A stretch of 62,472 nucleotides of DNA from Treponema sp. UBA792 (GTDB lineage: Bacteria > Spirochaetota > Spirochaetia > Treponematales > Treponemataceae): positions 1 to 62,472 of the forward strand of contig DBIW01000046.1 of NCBI GenBank assembly GCA_002296965.1, given 5' to 3'. Positions 8,012 to 17,490 of the stretch are shown here, one piece after another (position 1 is the stretch's first letter; each line of letters starts with the position of its first letter). Position numbers and translations under genes: made by a program. The notes beneath the pieces are model-generated. The model ran no database searches. It saw nothing but the letters and a program-made list of their open reading frames with translations, and was not told the origin of the DNA.

Positions 8012-8767
8012 TCAGCAGCCGACGCTGCAGATTGGGACGAAAGTCTCTGCCTTGAGTGAGGCTCCTCCGATTAGACCTCCATCGATGTCCGGCTGGGCGA
8101 GGAGCTCGGGCGCGTTTGACGCCTTCATTGAGCCTCCGTATTGGATTATGACCTCATCGGCTGTCTCGCGGCTGTAGAGCTTCGCTATGTAATCACGGCA
8201 GAATTTATGTATGGCCTCGGCGTCTTCCGGTGTGGCTGTCTTTCCGGTTCCGATTGCCCATACAGGCTCATAGGCTATCGTTATGTGCTTCATCTGCTCC
8301 TCGGTGACACCCGCAAGTCCTGCCGACAGCTGGAAGGCGCACACGTTCTCCGCCTCGCCTGCCTCGCGTTCGGCAAGAAGCTCGCCGATGCACAGAACCA
8401 CGTCAAGACCTTCCTTTAGGCAGCGGCGGACTTTCCTGTTTATGAGCTCGTCGCTTTCTCCGATTTCGTGCCGGCGCTCAGAGTGGCCGAGTATCACCGT
8501 CTGCACTCCGATGTCCTTGAGCATTTCGGTGGATACCTCGCCTGTATGCGCCCCGTTCGGAGTCGCGGCTACGTCCTGTGCTCCGAGAATTATGTTTGAG
8601 CCGTTTACGATCTGCGCAACCGCATCAAGGTATACAAACGGAACACCTATCATGTATTTGTTCGTCTTGCCTTTAAGCTGTTCGACAAGAGCCTTCGCGA
8701 GCGCGACTGCTTCTGCTTTGCTTGTGTTCATCTTCCAGTTTCCGGCGATATAGTTTCTGCGTGCCAT
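8012..8767 (-). CDS. tpiA: triose-phosphate isomerase
   Basis: Interconverts dihydroxyacetone phosphate and glyceraldehyde 3-phosphate in glycolysis. A 251-aa TIM barrel with substrate Lys in GNWKMN (about residue 12), catalytic His in LGHSERR (about 96), catalytic Glu in AYEPVWAIGTG (about 166), and the phosphate-binding GGS and GG(L)IGGASL segments near the C terminus. The ATG is preceded by AGAGG at good spacing. Monocistronic, with its own promoter at 8800-8828. Confidence 0.97.
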   Translation of the reverse strand: MARRNYIAGNWKMNTSKAEAVALAKALVEQLKGKTNKYMIGVPFVYLDAVAQIVNGSNIILGAQDVAATPNGAHTGEVSTEMLKDIGVQTVILGHSERRHEIGESDELINRKVRRCLKEGLDVVLCIGELLAEREAGEAENVCAFQLSAGLAGVTEEQMKHITIAYEPVWAIGTGKTATPEDAEAIHKFCRDYIAKLYSRETADEVIIQYGGSMKASNAPELLAQPDIDGGLIGGASLKAETFVPICSVGC

Positions 8768-8799
8768 AAAAACCTCTTTGTTTTGTTGAATTTATATAG

Positions 8800-8828
8800 A
8801 TAATAATGAAATGAGCGGAATCTTACAA
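8800..8828 (-). promoter_or_regulatory. tpiA promoter
   Basis: On the minus strand: TTGTAA (8828-8823), 17-bp spacer, TATTAT (8805-8800). The leader is about 25 nt and contains the AGAGG ribosome binding site. Confidence 0.65.
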
Positions 8829-8938
8829 GTTGCCCGCCATGCCGTAAGAATCCTTGTCTCCTTCGCGCGCTTGACTTTTGCCTGATTCGAATATAGTTTT
8901 ATTGCCACTGCGGTTTACGCTTTTACGGAGGTATCGAC

Positions 8939-9520
8939 ATGAGCACGGCAGCGGTTTTTTTCGCCGACGGTTTTGAGATGATAGAGGCGCTTTCTCCTGT
9001 GGACTACATGAGAAGGGCGGGGATAGAGGTCGTCACTGTGGCGGTCGTGTCGGGGGCGGAGGACAAGCGGATTGTCAGGAGCTCCCACGGCGTCTCTATG
9101 TTTGCCGATATGACTTTTGACGGCTGGATTGATTCGCGTGGCGGCCGCCTTCCCGATGCGGTCGTGTGTCCGGGCGGGTCGTCCGGCGCGGAGAATCTCG
9201 GTGCGGACGGAAGGCTTCTGCGATATATTGAGGAATGCAATGCCGCGGGAAAAGTCGTCGCCGCGATATGCGCATCTCCCGCGGTGGTTCTCGGAAAGAC
9301 CCCGGTTCTTGCCGGAAGAAAATGGACCTGCTATCCGGGAATGCAGGACAGGGCGTCCGGTTTCGGCGGCGGATATTCCGATCTTCCGGTTGTCGTGGAC
9401 GGGAATGTCGTGACCGCACGCGGAGCCGGAGCGAGCGAGGAATTCGCCATGGAGCTGGTGGGAATTCTCGCCGGGGCTGATGCCGCCGCCAGGATAAAAA
9501 AAGGAACCTGCCAGCGGTAG
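8939..9520 (+). CDS. DJ-1/PfpI family protein (YajL/ThiJ-like)
   Basis: A 193-aa class I glutamine-amidotransferase-fold protein of the DJ-1 superfamily. The nucleophile elbow AICASP (Cys about residue 111) and the preceding VCPGG turn are typical, and the acidic partner is in FADGFEMIEA (Glu about 15). Members act as chaperones, deglycases or glyoxalases, so the substrate cannot be told from sequence. A strong GGAGG precedes the ATG. A TTGACT/TATAGT pair at 8871-8897 has a short 15-bp spacer. Monocistronic, converging on ackA. Confidence 0.88.
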   Translation: MSTAAVFFADGFEMIEALSPVDYMRRAGIEVVTVAVVSGAEDKRIVRSSHGVSMFADMTFDGWIDSRGGRLPDAVVCPGGSSGAENLGADGRLLRYIEECNAAGKVVAAICASPAVVLGKTPVLAGRKWTCYPGMQDRASGFGGGYSDLPVVVDGNVVTARGAGASEEFAMELVGILAGADAAARIKKGTCQR

Positions 9521-9536
9521 CCGCGGCTCCTGTGAA

Positions 9537-9560
9537 TTCCGGCCGTCGAGTCGGCCGGAA
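9537..9560. terminator. hairpin between convergent DJ-1 gene and ackA
   Basis: TTCCGGCCG and CGGCCGGAA form a perfect 9-bp stem with a 6-nt loop. There is no real T tract on either side, so termination is a guess based on its place between convergent genes. Confidence 0.4.
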
Positions 9561-9629
9561 AATCATATCATCTCTCGTCACGCTGGGGCTGGAGCTGTAT
9601 GTTTCTCCGGATACGGAGGAGGCTTCTGC

Positions 9630-10970
9630 CTATGCTTCCGGAGGACGTGCTATTATGTCCGCGATGTGCGGCCTCTTTTCGAGATCCTTCTTCAGTCCCT
9701 CTTCTCTCGCCTTGTTCACGTATGCAGGATCCTGGAAGCTGTAGGTGAAATTCGTGTGGATGTCATACGTTCCCTTGGTGAGCGCGTACGCATCCTCCGT
9801 CATCACAAGCTCCTCGTCGGTGGGAATGACGAAAATCTTCACCTTCGAGTCATCCGCGCTGATGCGGGTCTCCGCGTTTCCTGTGAATGACCATTCGTTC
9901 TTTTGAAGGTCGATTTTTATTCCGAATTCCTCAAGCCCCTCAAGAGAGCGCTTTCTGATTATCGGCGAGCGTTCTCCGACTCCGGCGGTGAACACAATCG
10001 CATCCACGTGTTCCAGCGCGGCCATGTATGATCCGATGAATTTTTTCAGCCTGTAGGCTTCCATGTCGATGGAAAGCTCGGCGAGCTTGTCTCCTTCTGC
10101 CGTCGCGACTTCGATGTCGCGCCTGTCGGCATATCTGCCTGTTATTCCCAGAAGACCTGACTTCTTGTTCAGGGCTTTGTCCATTTCGTCCGCGGTCATC
10201 CCGGTCTTCCTCATTATATAGAACGGAAGCGCCGGATCCAGCTCGCCGGATCTGGTTCCCATAATCAGTCCGTCAAGCGGAGTTATTCCCATCGAGGTGT
10301 CATAGCATTTTCCGTTTTTGACGGCGCATACAGACGCTCCGTTTCCGATATGGCAGATTATCACATTCGTGTCCTTCGGCTGCTTTCCGAGCAGAACTGC
10401 GGCGCGCTTTGACGTGTAGAGGAACGATGTCCCGTGGAAACCGTATTTCCTCGCCGAGTATTTTGTGTACCATTCCCTTGGAATCGCATACATGAACGCG
10501 AATTCCGGCATCGTCTGATGCCATGCCGTATCCATGACGGCGCAGTGCGGAACGTCCGGAAGAACCTTCTGGGCGGCCTCGATTCCCATTATGTTGGCGG
10601 GGTTATGGAGGGGGCCGAGATCTTGAACTGAACGGAACGTGTCGAGGACCTCAGGTGTGATCACCACGGATTTCGTGAATTTGTCACCGCCGTGCAGAAC
10701 CCTGTGGCCGACCGCCCCAATGACGCTCATGTCGCTGATTACGCCGACCTTGCTGTCGGTGATTTCCTTCATTATCAGCTCGATAGCCTCCTTGTGAGTC
10801 GGGCAGGGGCTTAGCAGCTCATGTTTTTCCTTTCCGGCTTTATGCGTGATTCCGGATCCGTCGAGTCCGATTCTTTCGACCACGCCGTTTGCCATGACTT
10901 TCCTGTTTTCCCAGTCATAGACCTGATATTTTGCGGAAGAACTGCCGCAGTTGAGCGTTAAGATGACCAT
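9630..10970 (-). CDS. ackA: acetate kinase
   Basis: Catalyses acetyl phosphate + ADP to acetate + ATP, the substrate-level phosphorylation step expected in a fermentative spirochaete. At 446 aa it is slightly longer than the usual 400. N-terminal NCGSSSAKY, the HRVLHGG segment (about residue 89), and the GNGASV and GTRSG(E)LDP motifs of the ASKHA fold are visible. The start has AAAGGA upstream. No pta lies next to it in this window. The promoter is at 11011-11039, back to back with the rimP operon. Confidence 0.95.
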   Translation of the reverse strand: MVILTLNCGSSSAKYQVYDWENRKVMANGVVERIGLDGSGITHKAGKEKHELLSPCPTHKEAIELIMKEITDSKVGVISDMSVIGAVGHRVLHGGDKFTKSVVITPEVLDTFRSVQDLGPLHNPANIMGIEAAQKVLPDVPHCAVMDTAWHQTMPEFAFMYAIPREWYTKYSARKYGFHGTSFLYTSKRAAVLLGKQPKDTNVIICHIGNGASVCAVKNGKCYDTSMGITPLDGLIMGTRSGELDPALPFYIMRKTGMTADEMDKALNKKSGLLGITGRYADRRDIEVATAEGDKLAELSIDMEAYRLKKFIGSYMAALEHVDAIVFTAGVGERSPIIRKRSLEGLEEFGIKIDLQKNEWSFTGNAETRISADDSKVKIFVIPTDEELVMTEDAYALTKGTYDIHTNFTYSFQDPAYVNKAREEGLKKDLEKRPHIADIIARPPEA

Positions 10971-11010
10971 TTTTCTGTGTCCTTTGAATGATTAAGATTA
11001 GAATGTACCG

Positions 11011-11039
11011 ATTATATTCCTATTCTATTGTATTTTCAA
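11011..11039 (-). promoter_or_regulatory. ackA promoter
   Basis: On the minus strand: TTGAAA (11039-11034), 17-bp spacer, perfect TATAAT (11016-11011). The predicted leader is about 35 nt. Confidence 0.75.
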
Positions 11040-11069
11040 CAACGGCCGGCCTGTTTTCCGCACGTTTTA

Positions 11070-11098
11070 TTGACAAGCAGCTGTTTTTCCGTTATATT
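11070..11098 (+). promoter_or_regulatory. promoter of the rimP-nusA-infB-rbfA-truB operon
   Basis: Consensus TTGACA (11070-11075), 17-bp spacer, TATATT (11093-11098). The transcript would have a leader of about 100 nt before the TTG start of rimP, containing the segment CCGGCC..GGAC but no clear known riboswitch. Confidence 0.75.
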
Positions 11099-11205
11099 TG
11101 CGCAGTACATTTTGATTATGCTTTGAAATGGACTCGTGCGAACGGGTCTTTTTTTATATATTTTTCCGGCCACGGAATATTGTCCGTACCGGACAAGGAC
11201 AGAAA

Positions 11206-11667
11206 TTGGACTATACACCTTACGCTGATGTCAAATTTTATGCGGAATGCGCGCCGCTTGTCGAGGGGCTGGGATTCAGGCTTGTGGAGCTGAAGATTGT
11301 TCCCGCAAAAAATGTCACGAAAATCTCGGCGATGATAGCATCTGCCGATCCGTCCGCGGATATAGGCGTAAACGACTGCGCGAAAGTTCACCGCGCGCTC
11401 CTTCCGCGGCTTGAGGCGCTGCTCGGTACGGAAGACACGTCGATGGAGCTGACTTCACCTGGAATAGAGCACAATATAAAGAATGCCGCGGAATTCGCCC
11501 TTTTTGCCGGAAGGGAAGTCCGCGTGTGGGACAGGACTGTCTCGGACTGGGTCGGGGGAAAAATTTCGGGCGCGGACGCCGTGTCCGTTCGGCTTGAGCG
11601 TCCTTCCGGTGAGGAGATTACCGTCCTGTATTCGGATATTGCAAAGGCAAAATTTTTACACGCATAG
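11206..11667 (+). CDS. rimP: ribosome maturation factor RimP
   Basis: Assists 30S subunit assembly. 153 aa from a TTG start chosen because AAGGAC lies at the right distance before it and the length then matches the family; an upstream in-frame ATG at 11128 would add 26 residues overlapping the leader. The family segment LTSPGIEHNIKN (about residue 85) and the flanking VGVNDC-like region (IGVNDCAKVHRALLP) are recognisable, followed by the SH3-like C-terminal half. First gene of a standard translation/transcription operon. Confidence 0.88.
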   Translation: MDYTPYADVKFYAECAPLVEGLGFRLVELKIVPAKNVTKISAMIASADPSADIGVNDCAKVHRALLPRLEALLGTEDTSMELTSPGIEHNIKNAAEFALFAGREVRVWDRTVSDWVGGKISGADAVSVRLERPSGEEITVLYSDIAKAKFLHA

Positions 11668-11739
11668 CGGTATTTTATGCGTCCTGCGCGCGGACTGATT
11701 CCGCGGCGCATATATAAAATAAAGAAAAGGAGGCTTGCT

Positions 11740-13218
11740 ATGTCAGAGATGGCAGAAGCTATCCGCCAGTTGATCCAGGATAAGGGATATTCCATGGAGT
11801 CAGTCAGGCAGACAATCGAGAAGGCGCTCAAGGCGGCCTATAAAAGGACTTATGGTACGGATGAGAATGCCATAGTGAAATTCAGTGATGATATGTCTGA
11901 TGTCTCAATCTATTCCCGCAAGACGGTTGTCGACGGGGTTTATGATCCGGTAAAGGAGATTGAGCTTGAGGAAGCCAAGGCGATGAGCGATGAGGTCGAG
12001 GAAGGTGACGAGATTGATATTCTTGAGGATCCGAAATCGTTTGACCGCTCTGCCGTAGCCACGGGAAAGCAGACTGCGCATCAGGGACTGAATGAGACCT
12101 ACAAGGATTCCCTTTACAATGAATACAAGGAGAAGATCGGCGAGACTATAATCGGATATTACCAGCGTGAGCGCAAGGGAAACATATATGTCGATATAGG
12201 CAATCCGGGGCGGCTGGAAGGAATTCTTCCTTTGAAATATCAGTCGAAGCTTGAGGTCTACGAGAAGAACGACAGGATAAAGGCTCTGATCGTTGACCTC
12301 AAGAAGACTAATTCCGGACTTCAGGTGGTTCTCTCAAGAAGTGATCCCAAGCTTGTCAGCTCCATCCTTGAGAAGGAGGTTCCGGAAATATCCGACGGAA
12401 CTGTCGAGATAAGAAAGATTGTCCGCGATGCCGGCTACCGTACCAAGATAGCCGTTTATTCCAAGCGTGAGGATGTGGATCCTGTGGGAGCCTGCGTCGG
12501 ACTAAAGGGTGTCCGTATTCAGAGTGTGATCCGCGAGCTTCTTAACGAGAAGATTGATGTGCTTAAATATGATCCGGATCCGGCTGTGTTCATAAAGAAT
12601 TCGCTGTCTCCGGCCGCCGTGGAGCGTGTCGTGATTCTTGACACGAACAAACGTCAGGCTCTGGCGATTGTTCAGGACAGTCAGTTCTCCCTCGCGATTG
12701 GAAAGCAGGGGCAGAATGTCCGTCTTGCGAACCGCCTCTGCGACTGGAATATAGATGTGAAGACGGTGGAACAGGCGGCGGAGATGGATCTTACGGAAAT
12801 ATCGACCGTCCAGTCGGCGAAGAGCCTTTTCCGTGATGACGCTGATTATGACGAGATTACATCGGTCGCGGAGCTGCCGGGCGTTGACAAGGATGTGGCG
12901 GCAAAACTCAAGGAGCATGGAATTGAGAGCATCGAGGAATTCATTGACGCATACGAGAAGAACGCCATCAGCATAGATGGAGTTTCTCAGGAATCTGTCG
13001 ATGCGGTCAATAAACTGATAAATGACAACGTGGAATTTGTCGATGAGAATGTGCCGGACGAAGGCGCAGAACCCCGGCCGAATACGGACAGTCCGGAGGA
13101 GCCGGTTCAGGAGGCCGAGGAGTATTTCTGTCCTGAATGCGGAGCTAAGATTACTCTTGATATGACCCATTGTCCGGAATGCGGTGTTGAATTTGAATTT
13201 AAAGAGGACGAGGAATAG
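11740..13218 (+). CDS. nusA: transcription termination/antitermination factor NusA with C-terminal zinc-ribbon-like tail
   Basis: Binds RNA polymerase and nascent RNA. 492 aa from the ATG after a strong AAAAGGAGG. Parts: N-terminal RNAP-binding domain (1-125), S1 domain (about 130-205), two KH domains (GLKGVRIQSV about 252; IGKQGQNVRLAN about 322), then a helix-hairpin-helix-type segment (VAELPGVDKDVAAKL about 377). The oddity is the last 30 residues: FCPECG, 11 residues, then CPECG, a pattern expected to bind zinc, after an acidic linker. I know no such tail in well-studied NusA proteins. In-frame and with normal codon use, so probably real. Confidence 0.95.
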   Translation: MSEMAEAIRQLIQDKGYSMESVRQTIEKALKAAYKRTYGTDENAIVKFSDDMSDVSIYSRKTVVDGVYDPVKEIELEEAKAMSDEVEEGDEIDILEDPKSFDRSAVATGKQTAHQGLNETYKDSLYNEYKEKIGETIIGYYQRERKGNIYVDIGNPGRLEGILPLKYQSKLEVYEKNDRIKALIVDLKKTNSGLQVVLSRSDPKLVSSILEKEVPEISDGTVEIRKIVRDAGYRTKIAVYSKREDVDPVGACVGLKGVRIQSVIRELLNEKIDVLKYDPDPAVFIKNSLSPAAVERVVILDTNKRQALAIVQDSQFSLAIGKQGQNVRLANRLCDWNIDVKTVEQAAEMDLTEISTVQSAKSLFRDDADYDEITSVAELPGVDKDVAAKLKEHGIESIEEFIDAYEKNAISIDGVSQESVDAVNKLINDNVEFVDENVPDEGAEPRPNTDSPEEPVQEAEEYFCPECGAKITLDMTHCPECGVEFEFKEDEE

Positions 13219-13226
13219 GAATTTTT

Positions 13227-15902
13227 ATGGCGGATGAATCAGAGAAAAAGCCCGGATTTGTAGTTCACAAGAGGCAGCAGGATACGAGTGCTCCGGCGGC
13301 TTCTTCCGAAAAGAAACGTGTTGTTGTTGTAAGGAGAAAGCCTCAGGCCCAGCAGACGGCAAAGTCGGGCGGAGACAGCGGCCGCAGGGACAATGTTCAT
13401 GTTGTCGTGCGGAAGGCTGAGAATTCATCCCCGGCTCAGAATGAGAAGAAAACTCCTGTACAGCCACAGAAACCGGCGGAGCAGCAGCCGGGCCGTTCCC
13501 AGAATGCGGCTGCAGTTCAGCGCAAGGCAGCCGAGAACGCTAGGACTGAGACGAAGCCGGAAAACAGGAAGCGAACCTTCGAGCTGAATCCTGCGCGCCC
13601 GAATGTGAAGGCCGGAAATCTCTCCGACCGCGGACGGCAGAATTCCCGCGGGGGCTACGGCTATCAGCGCGGCGGACAGTACGGCGGAGGCCGGCAGTTC
13701 GGCCGTGACGGCGGCGGATTCACTGGAACTCAGGCCAGGCAAGGCTACCAGAACCGCGAGCGTGACGGAAACGGCGGCTACGGGAACCGTCAGGGCGGAG
13801 GATTCCAGAACAGGCAGGGCGGCTACGGAAACCGTCAGGGCGGGTTCCAGAACAGGCAGGGCGGACCTGGACAGGGACCGCGCTTCGCCGGCGGATTCAG
13901 GCAGGGACGTCCGGGCGGCGCGCCGGCTCCGATGCCGACGGTTGACCAGTCACGCCAGCTTTCGGCGAAGAAATCCTTCAAGGGAAAGAAACAGATATAT
14001 AACAGAAAGGACGAGGAGCAGTTCGACGACAAATTCTTCGAGCAGAGGAAGAAGTCAGAGACTCCGGCAAGCGTTGTCCCGAAATCAATTGATATAATGG
14101 AGACAATCTCGGTTTCCGATCTTGCCCGCAAGATGAATCTGAAGGCTTCCGAGATAATCGCGAAGCTTATGTCCATGGGAATGATGGTGACAATCACACA
14201 GTCAATCGATGCGGACACGGCGACTCTTCTTGCCTCCGAATACGGATGTGATGTCAATCTTGTCAGCCTTTATGATGAGACTGTCATAGAAAGCGAGAAG
14301 GATGACGGCGTGGAGCTTGTCGTCCGTCCCCCTATCGTCACTGTCATGGGACACGTTGACCACGGTAAGACAAAGACCCTTGACGCGATCCGGAATTCCC
14401 ATGTCGCAGAAGGTGAATTCGGCGGAATCACGCAGCATATCGGCGCCTATTCGGTCTCCACTCCCAAGGGCCGCATAACATTCCTTGATACTCCTGGACA
14501 TGAGGCGTTCACGATGATGCGCGCCAGGGGAGCGCAGGTCACCGACATAGTTGTTCTTGTGGTGGCCGCGGATGACGGTGTGATGCCTCAGACGCTTGAG
14601 GCGATCAGCCATGCCAAGGATGCAAAGGTTCCGATTATCGTGGCGGTGAACAAGATAGACAAGCCGGAGGCCAATCCTGACCGTGTCAAGACTCAGCTTT
14701 CAGAGCTTGGCCTTACGCCTGAGGAATGGGGCGGTGACACCCAGTATGTCAACATAAGCGCGCTGAAGGGGCAGGGAATTGATGACCTTCTTGATGCGAT
14801 TCTCCTTCAGGCTGAAATCCTTGAGCTCAAGGCGAATGACTGCTGCCGCGCCGAGGGAAAGATTCTTGAGTCACGTGTTGATCAGGGACGCGGTGTCGTA
14901 TCATCCGTCGTGATTCAGCGAGGAACCCTTCACCAGGGAGATCCGTTTGTCGCGGGAATTTATTCCGGACGTGTACGTGCCATGTTCGATGACCTCGGAA
15001 GAAGAATTCAGGAGGCCGGGCCTTCAACGCCGGTTGAGGTTCTGGGTATGGAGGAGATGCCGAACGCCGGAGATCCGTTCCAGGTCACGGAGTCGGAGAA
15101 GGACGCGCGCTCTATTTCCTCAAAGCGGCAGGAGCTGAAGCGTTTCGAGGATGCGAAGGCCGTAAAGAAGGTCACGCTTGACAATCTCTACTCCGCGATA
15201 GAGCAGAGCGAGGTGAAGGAATTCAAGGTTATCATCAAGGCGGATCTTCAGGGATCGGCGGAGGCTCTCAAGACCGCGCTTGAGAAGCTGTCAACAAGGG
15301 ATATACGTCTTTCGGTCATACATTCTTCCGCCGGCGCTATTAACGAGAGCGATGTCACTCTTGCCGCCGCCGACTCAAATGCGATTATCATCGGATTCAA
15401 CGTCCGTCCTACGCCCAAAGCCAAGGCGCTGGCCGAGCAGGAGCGTGTGGAGATAAGGAAATACAACATCATCTACAAGTGTGTCGAGGAGATTCAGGCG
15501 GCCATGGAGGGAATGCTCCAGCCTGACATGAAGGAGGAGGTCACCGGTATGCTTGAGGTGCGCAACACATTCCGCGTGCCTAAGATTGGTGTCATTGCCG
15601 GTGTGATTGTTTCTGAAGGTGTCGTGAAACGTACTTCCAGCGTCAATCTTATACGCGACGGAATCGTCAAATTTACAGGCAGGATTTCTTCGCTCAAGAG
15701 ATTCAAGGATGACGCGAAGGAGGTTTCCGCCGGATATGAATGTGGCGTCGGTCTTGAGAACTGGCAGGACATTCAGGTCGGAGACCGGCTTGAGGTGTTT
15801 GAATTTGTTGAGGTCGCGCGCAAGCTCGGAAAAACCCTCGCCGAGGAGCAGGCTGAGCTTGAGAAGAAAAAGGCTTCCGGTTCCGCGGAGAAGGACAGCT
15901 GA
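13227..15902 (+). CDS. infB: translation initiation factor IF-2 with RGG-like N-terminal region
   Basis: GTPase that places initiator tRNA on the ribosome. 891 aa. Residues 1-130 are basic and Pro/Gln-rich. About 135-230 are a low-complexity Gly/Arg/Gln/Asn/Tyr region with repeated GGYGNRQGG and FQNRQGG units. The IF2_N helical domain is at about 285-345, the G domain from about 370 (G1 GHVDHGKT, G3 DTPGH, G4 NKID), then domains II-IV. Only the repeat region is unusual; it resembles eukaryotic RNA-binding RGG segments. ATG at 13227, 8 nt after the nusA stop, with AGGA upstream. Confidence 0.97.
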   Translation: MADESEKKPGFVVHKRQQDTSAPAASSEKKRVVVVRRKPQAQQTAKSGGDSGRRDNVHVVVRKAENSSPAQNEKKTPVQPQKPAEQQPGRSQNAAAVQRKAAENARTETKPENRKRTFELNPARPNVKAGNLSDRGRQNSRGGYGYQRGGQYGGGRQFGRDGGGFTGTQARQGYQNRERDGNGGYGNRQGGGFQNRQGGYGNRQGGFQNRQGGPGQGPRFAGGFRQGRPGGAPAPMPTVDQSRQLSAKKSFKGKKQIYNRKDEEQFDDKFFEQRKKSETPASVVPKSIDIMETISVSDLARKMNLKASEIIAKLMSMGMMVTITQSIDADTATLLASEYGCDVNLVSLYDETVIESEKDDGVELVVRPPIVTVMGHVDHGKTKTLDAIRNSHVAEGEFGGITQHIGAYSVSTPKGRITFLDTPGHEAFTMMRARGAQVTDIVVLVVAADDGVMPQTLEAISHAKDAKVPIIVAVNKIDKPEANPDRVKTQLSELGLTPEEWGGDTQYVNISALKGQGIDDLLDAILLQAEILELKANDCCRAEGKILESRVDQGRGVVSSVVIQRGTLHQGDPFVAGIYSGRVRAMFDDLGRRIQEAGPSTPVEVLGMEEMPNAGDPFQVTESEKDARSISSKRQELKRFEDAKAVKKVTLDNLYSAIEQSEVKEFKVIIKADLQGSAEALKTALEKLSTRDIRLSVIHSSAGAINESDVTLAAADSNAIIIGFNVRPTPKAKALAEQERVEIRKYNIIYKCVEEIQAAMEGMLQPDMKEEVTGMLEVRNTFRVPKIGVIAGVIVSEGVVKRTSSVNLIRDGIVKFTGRISSLKRFKDDAKEVSAGYECGVGLENWQDIQVGDRLEVFEFVEVARKLGKTLAEEQAELEKKKASGSAEKDS

Positions 15903-15904
15903 CG

Positions 15905-16315
15905 ATGGGCCAGTACAGAATAAGCCGTCTTAATGACCAGCTGAGGGACGAAATATCACAGCTGATTCTCCGTGGCGATGTGAAGGATCCGAGGGTGTCG
16001 ACGTTCCTCTGCATAAACAGGGTTGATGTCACGAGCGACCTTTCCTATGCGAAGGTTTATGTCTCAAGCTTTCTCTCTGACAGTCAGGTTGATAAGGGAG
16101 TCGAGGGGCTGAATTCCGCGGCGGGTTTCATCCAGTCGTCAATCGCAGGAAAAATGCGGATCCGCCAGTTTCCGAAATTCCAGTTTGTCGTGGATACAGG
16201 CATGAAGGAAGGCTTCCGGATGGTCCGGAAGCTGACGCGCCTTGAGAACGAGTCGGCTGGAAGGGAAAATGCTGAGGGCGGCCGGAATTCCGGAACTGAC
16301 GGCGGCGATGAGTGA
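15905..16315 (+). CDS. rbfA: ribosome-binding factor A
   Basis: Cold-shock-linked 30S maturation factor. 136 aa with an N-terminal helix (RLNDQLRDEISQLI), the VTSDLSYAKVYVS strand and the RIRQFPKFQFVVD motif (about residue 80), then a disordered Gly/Glu-rich tail. It follows infB by 2 nt and its last 8 nt overlap the start of truB, so translation is probably coupled. Confidence 0.93.
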   Translation: MGQYRISRLNDQLRDEISQLILRGDVKDPRVSTFLCINRVDVTSDLSYAKVYVSSFLSDSQVDKGVEGLNSAAGFIQSSIAGKMRIRQFPKFQFVVDTGMKEGFRMVRKLTRLENESAGRENAEGGRNSGTDGGDE

Positions 16316-17330
16316 GACTGCTTCCGGCTCCGATGGAATCGTCCTTCTGGCAAAGCGGCCGGGAATGACAAGTTTTGCCTCCCTTTATGACGTGAAGAAG
16401 GCTCTCGGCACGTCGAAAGTCGGACATACCGGCACATTGGACAGTTTCGCTTCGGGGCTTCTGGTTGTATGCGCAGGACGGCTCACAAGACTTGCCGCAC
16501 GCATAACGGAATTCGGAAAGACATACACGGCGGCCGTGCGCTTCGGTGAGGAGACGGATACCCTTGAATATACCGGAAAGACCATAAGAGCTGCGCCCCT
16601 GCCTTCCGCTGCCGCTCTTGAGTCCGCAGTGCTCCGTTTTACAGGCGACATAATGCAGTCTCCGCCGGCTTTTTCCGCCGTTCATGTCGGGGGCAGGAGG
16701 GCGAGCGATGCCGCCAGAGCCGGTGTCCATGTCGAGATTCCTCCCAGAAAAGTCACCGTGTACAGCGCCGGGATAAAGTCGCTTGTTATGACGGCGGACG
16801 GTTTTGTGTCCGCCGCGGAAATCTGTTTCTCAGTGTCAAAAGGGACATATATAAGATGTCTCGCGAGGGACATCGCCGCTTCCTGCGGAAGTGCTGCCCA
16901 TCTTGCCGGACTCTGCAGGACTGCGGTCGGAAATTTTGAGCTCAGGGATGCCGCCGGATATTCGCTCATGCCGCCGTTCTCTCTGGAGAATTCCCTTGCC
17001 GCGGCGGACGCATTCCGCGCGGGGAAAAATCCGTTCCCGGCGGCCGGAGATGACTTTTCCGTGGAAATCAGGCGGCAGATAGCGGAGGGACTCAGAGGAT
17101 TCTCCCCTGAGCTTTCGTCTGAATGCGGTTTTGTTAATCTGACTCTTTCCGGGGCCGACGCGCTTTCAAAATTCAGGCGCGGTATGCCGCTTGTCCGCGG
17201 GCTTTTCTCCTTTTTCCCCGATGTTCCCGCCGGCACGCTCTGCTCGGTCTTCTCGCCGCCGGGAGAATTCGCAGGTCTTATAGAGACAATGGACGGCCGC
17301 CGTCCTGTCTATAAATTTGTTATGAACTGA
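16308..17330 (+). CDS. truB: tRNA pseudouridine(55) synthase TruB
   Basis: Forms pseudouridine at position 55 in the T loop of tRNAs. 340 aa from the start MSETASGSDG, which overlaps rbfA by 8 nt; an in-frame ATG at 16242 would overlap by 74 nt and adds residues unlike the family. Catalytic Asp is in GHTGTLD (about residue 40), and the RLARDIA-like and GTYIRCLARD segments match the family. The C-terminal region (from about 240) is longer than the minimal enzyme. Last gene of the operon; no clear terminator is visible after it. Confidence 0.9.
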   Translation: MSETASGSDGIVLLAKRPGMTSFASLYDVKKALGTSKVGHTGTLDSFASGLLVVCAGRLTRLAARITEFGKTYTAAVRFGEETDTLEYTGKTIRAAPLPSAAALESAVLRFTGDIMQSPPAFSAVHVGGRRASDAARAGVHVEIPPRKVTVYSAGIKSLVMTADGFVSAAEICFSVSKGTYIRCLARDIAASCGSAAHLAGLCRTAVGNFELRDAAGYSLMPPFSLENSLAAADAFRAGKNPFPAAGDDFSVEIRRQIAEGLRGFSPELSSECGFVNLTLSGADALSKFRRGMPLVRGLFSFFPDVPAGTLCSVFSPPGEFAGLIETMDGRRPVYKFVMN

Positions 17331-17424
17331 ATCCGTTTCTGCCGAAATATTACCTGATGATCCGCCGGAGCTTCCGGTGCGGAAATCCATTCCTCTGGAA
17401 TTCATAATACAGACAGAGAAAATA

Positions 17425-17453
17425 TTGATGAAATCATAATTTGTATATAAAAT
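17425..17453 (+). promoter_or_regulatory. promoter of the chemoreceptor gene
   Basis: TTGATG (17425-17430), 17-bp spacer, TAAAAT (17448-17453). The short leader can form CCTGC/GCAGG (17456-17472) just before the GGAG ribosome binding site. Confidence 0.5.
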
Positions 17454-17490
17454 ATCCTGCAAAAATCGCAGGCAGTGGAGCGTAAATTCT

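Noticed and set aside
12502..13170. Minus-strand 222-codon open frame opposite nusA
   Set aside because: Antisense to the conserved KH region of nusA; no ribosome binding site and no motif.
13620..13920. Tandem repeats considered as a CRISPR array or DNA-level satellite
   Set aside because: Units are in frame, imperfect and lack unique spacers; they encode the low-complexity region of IF-2.
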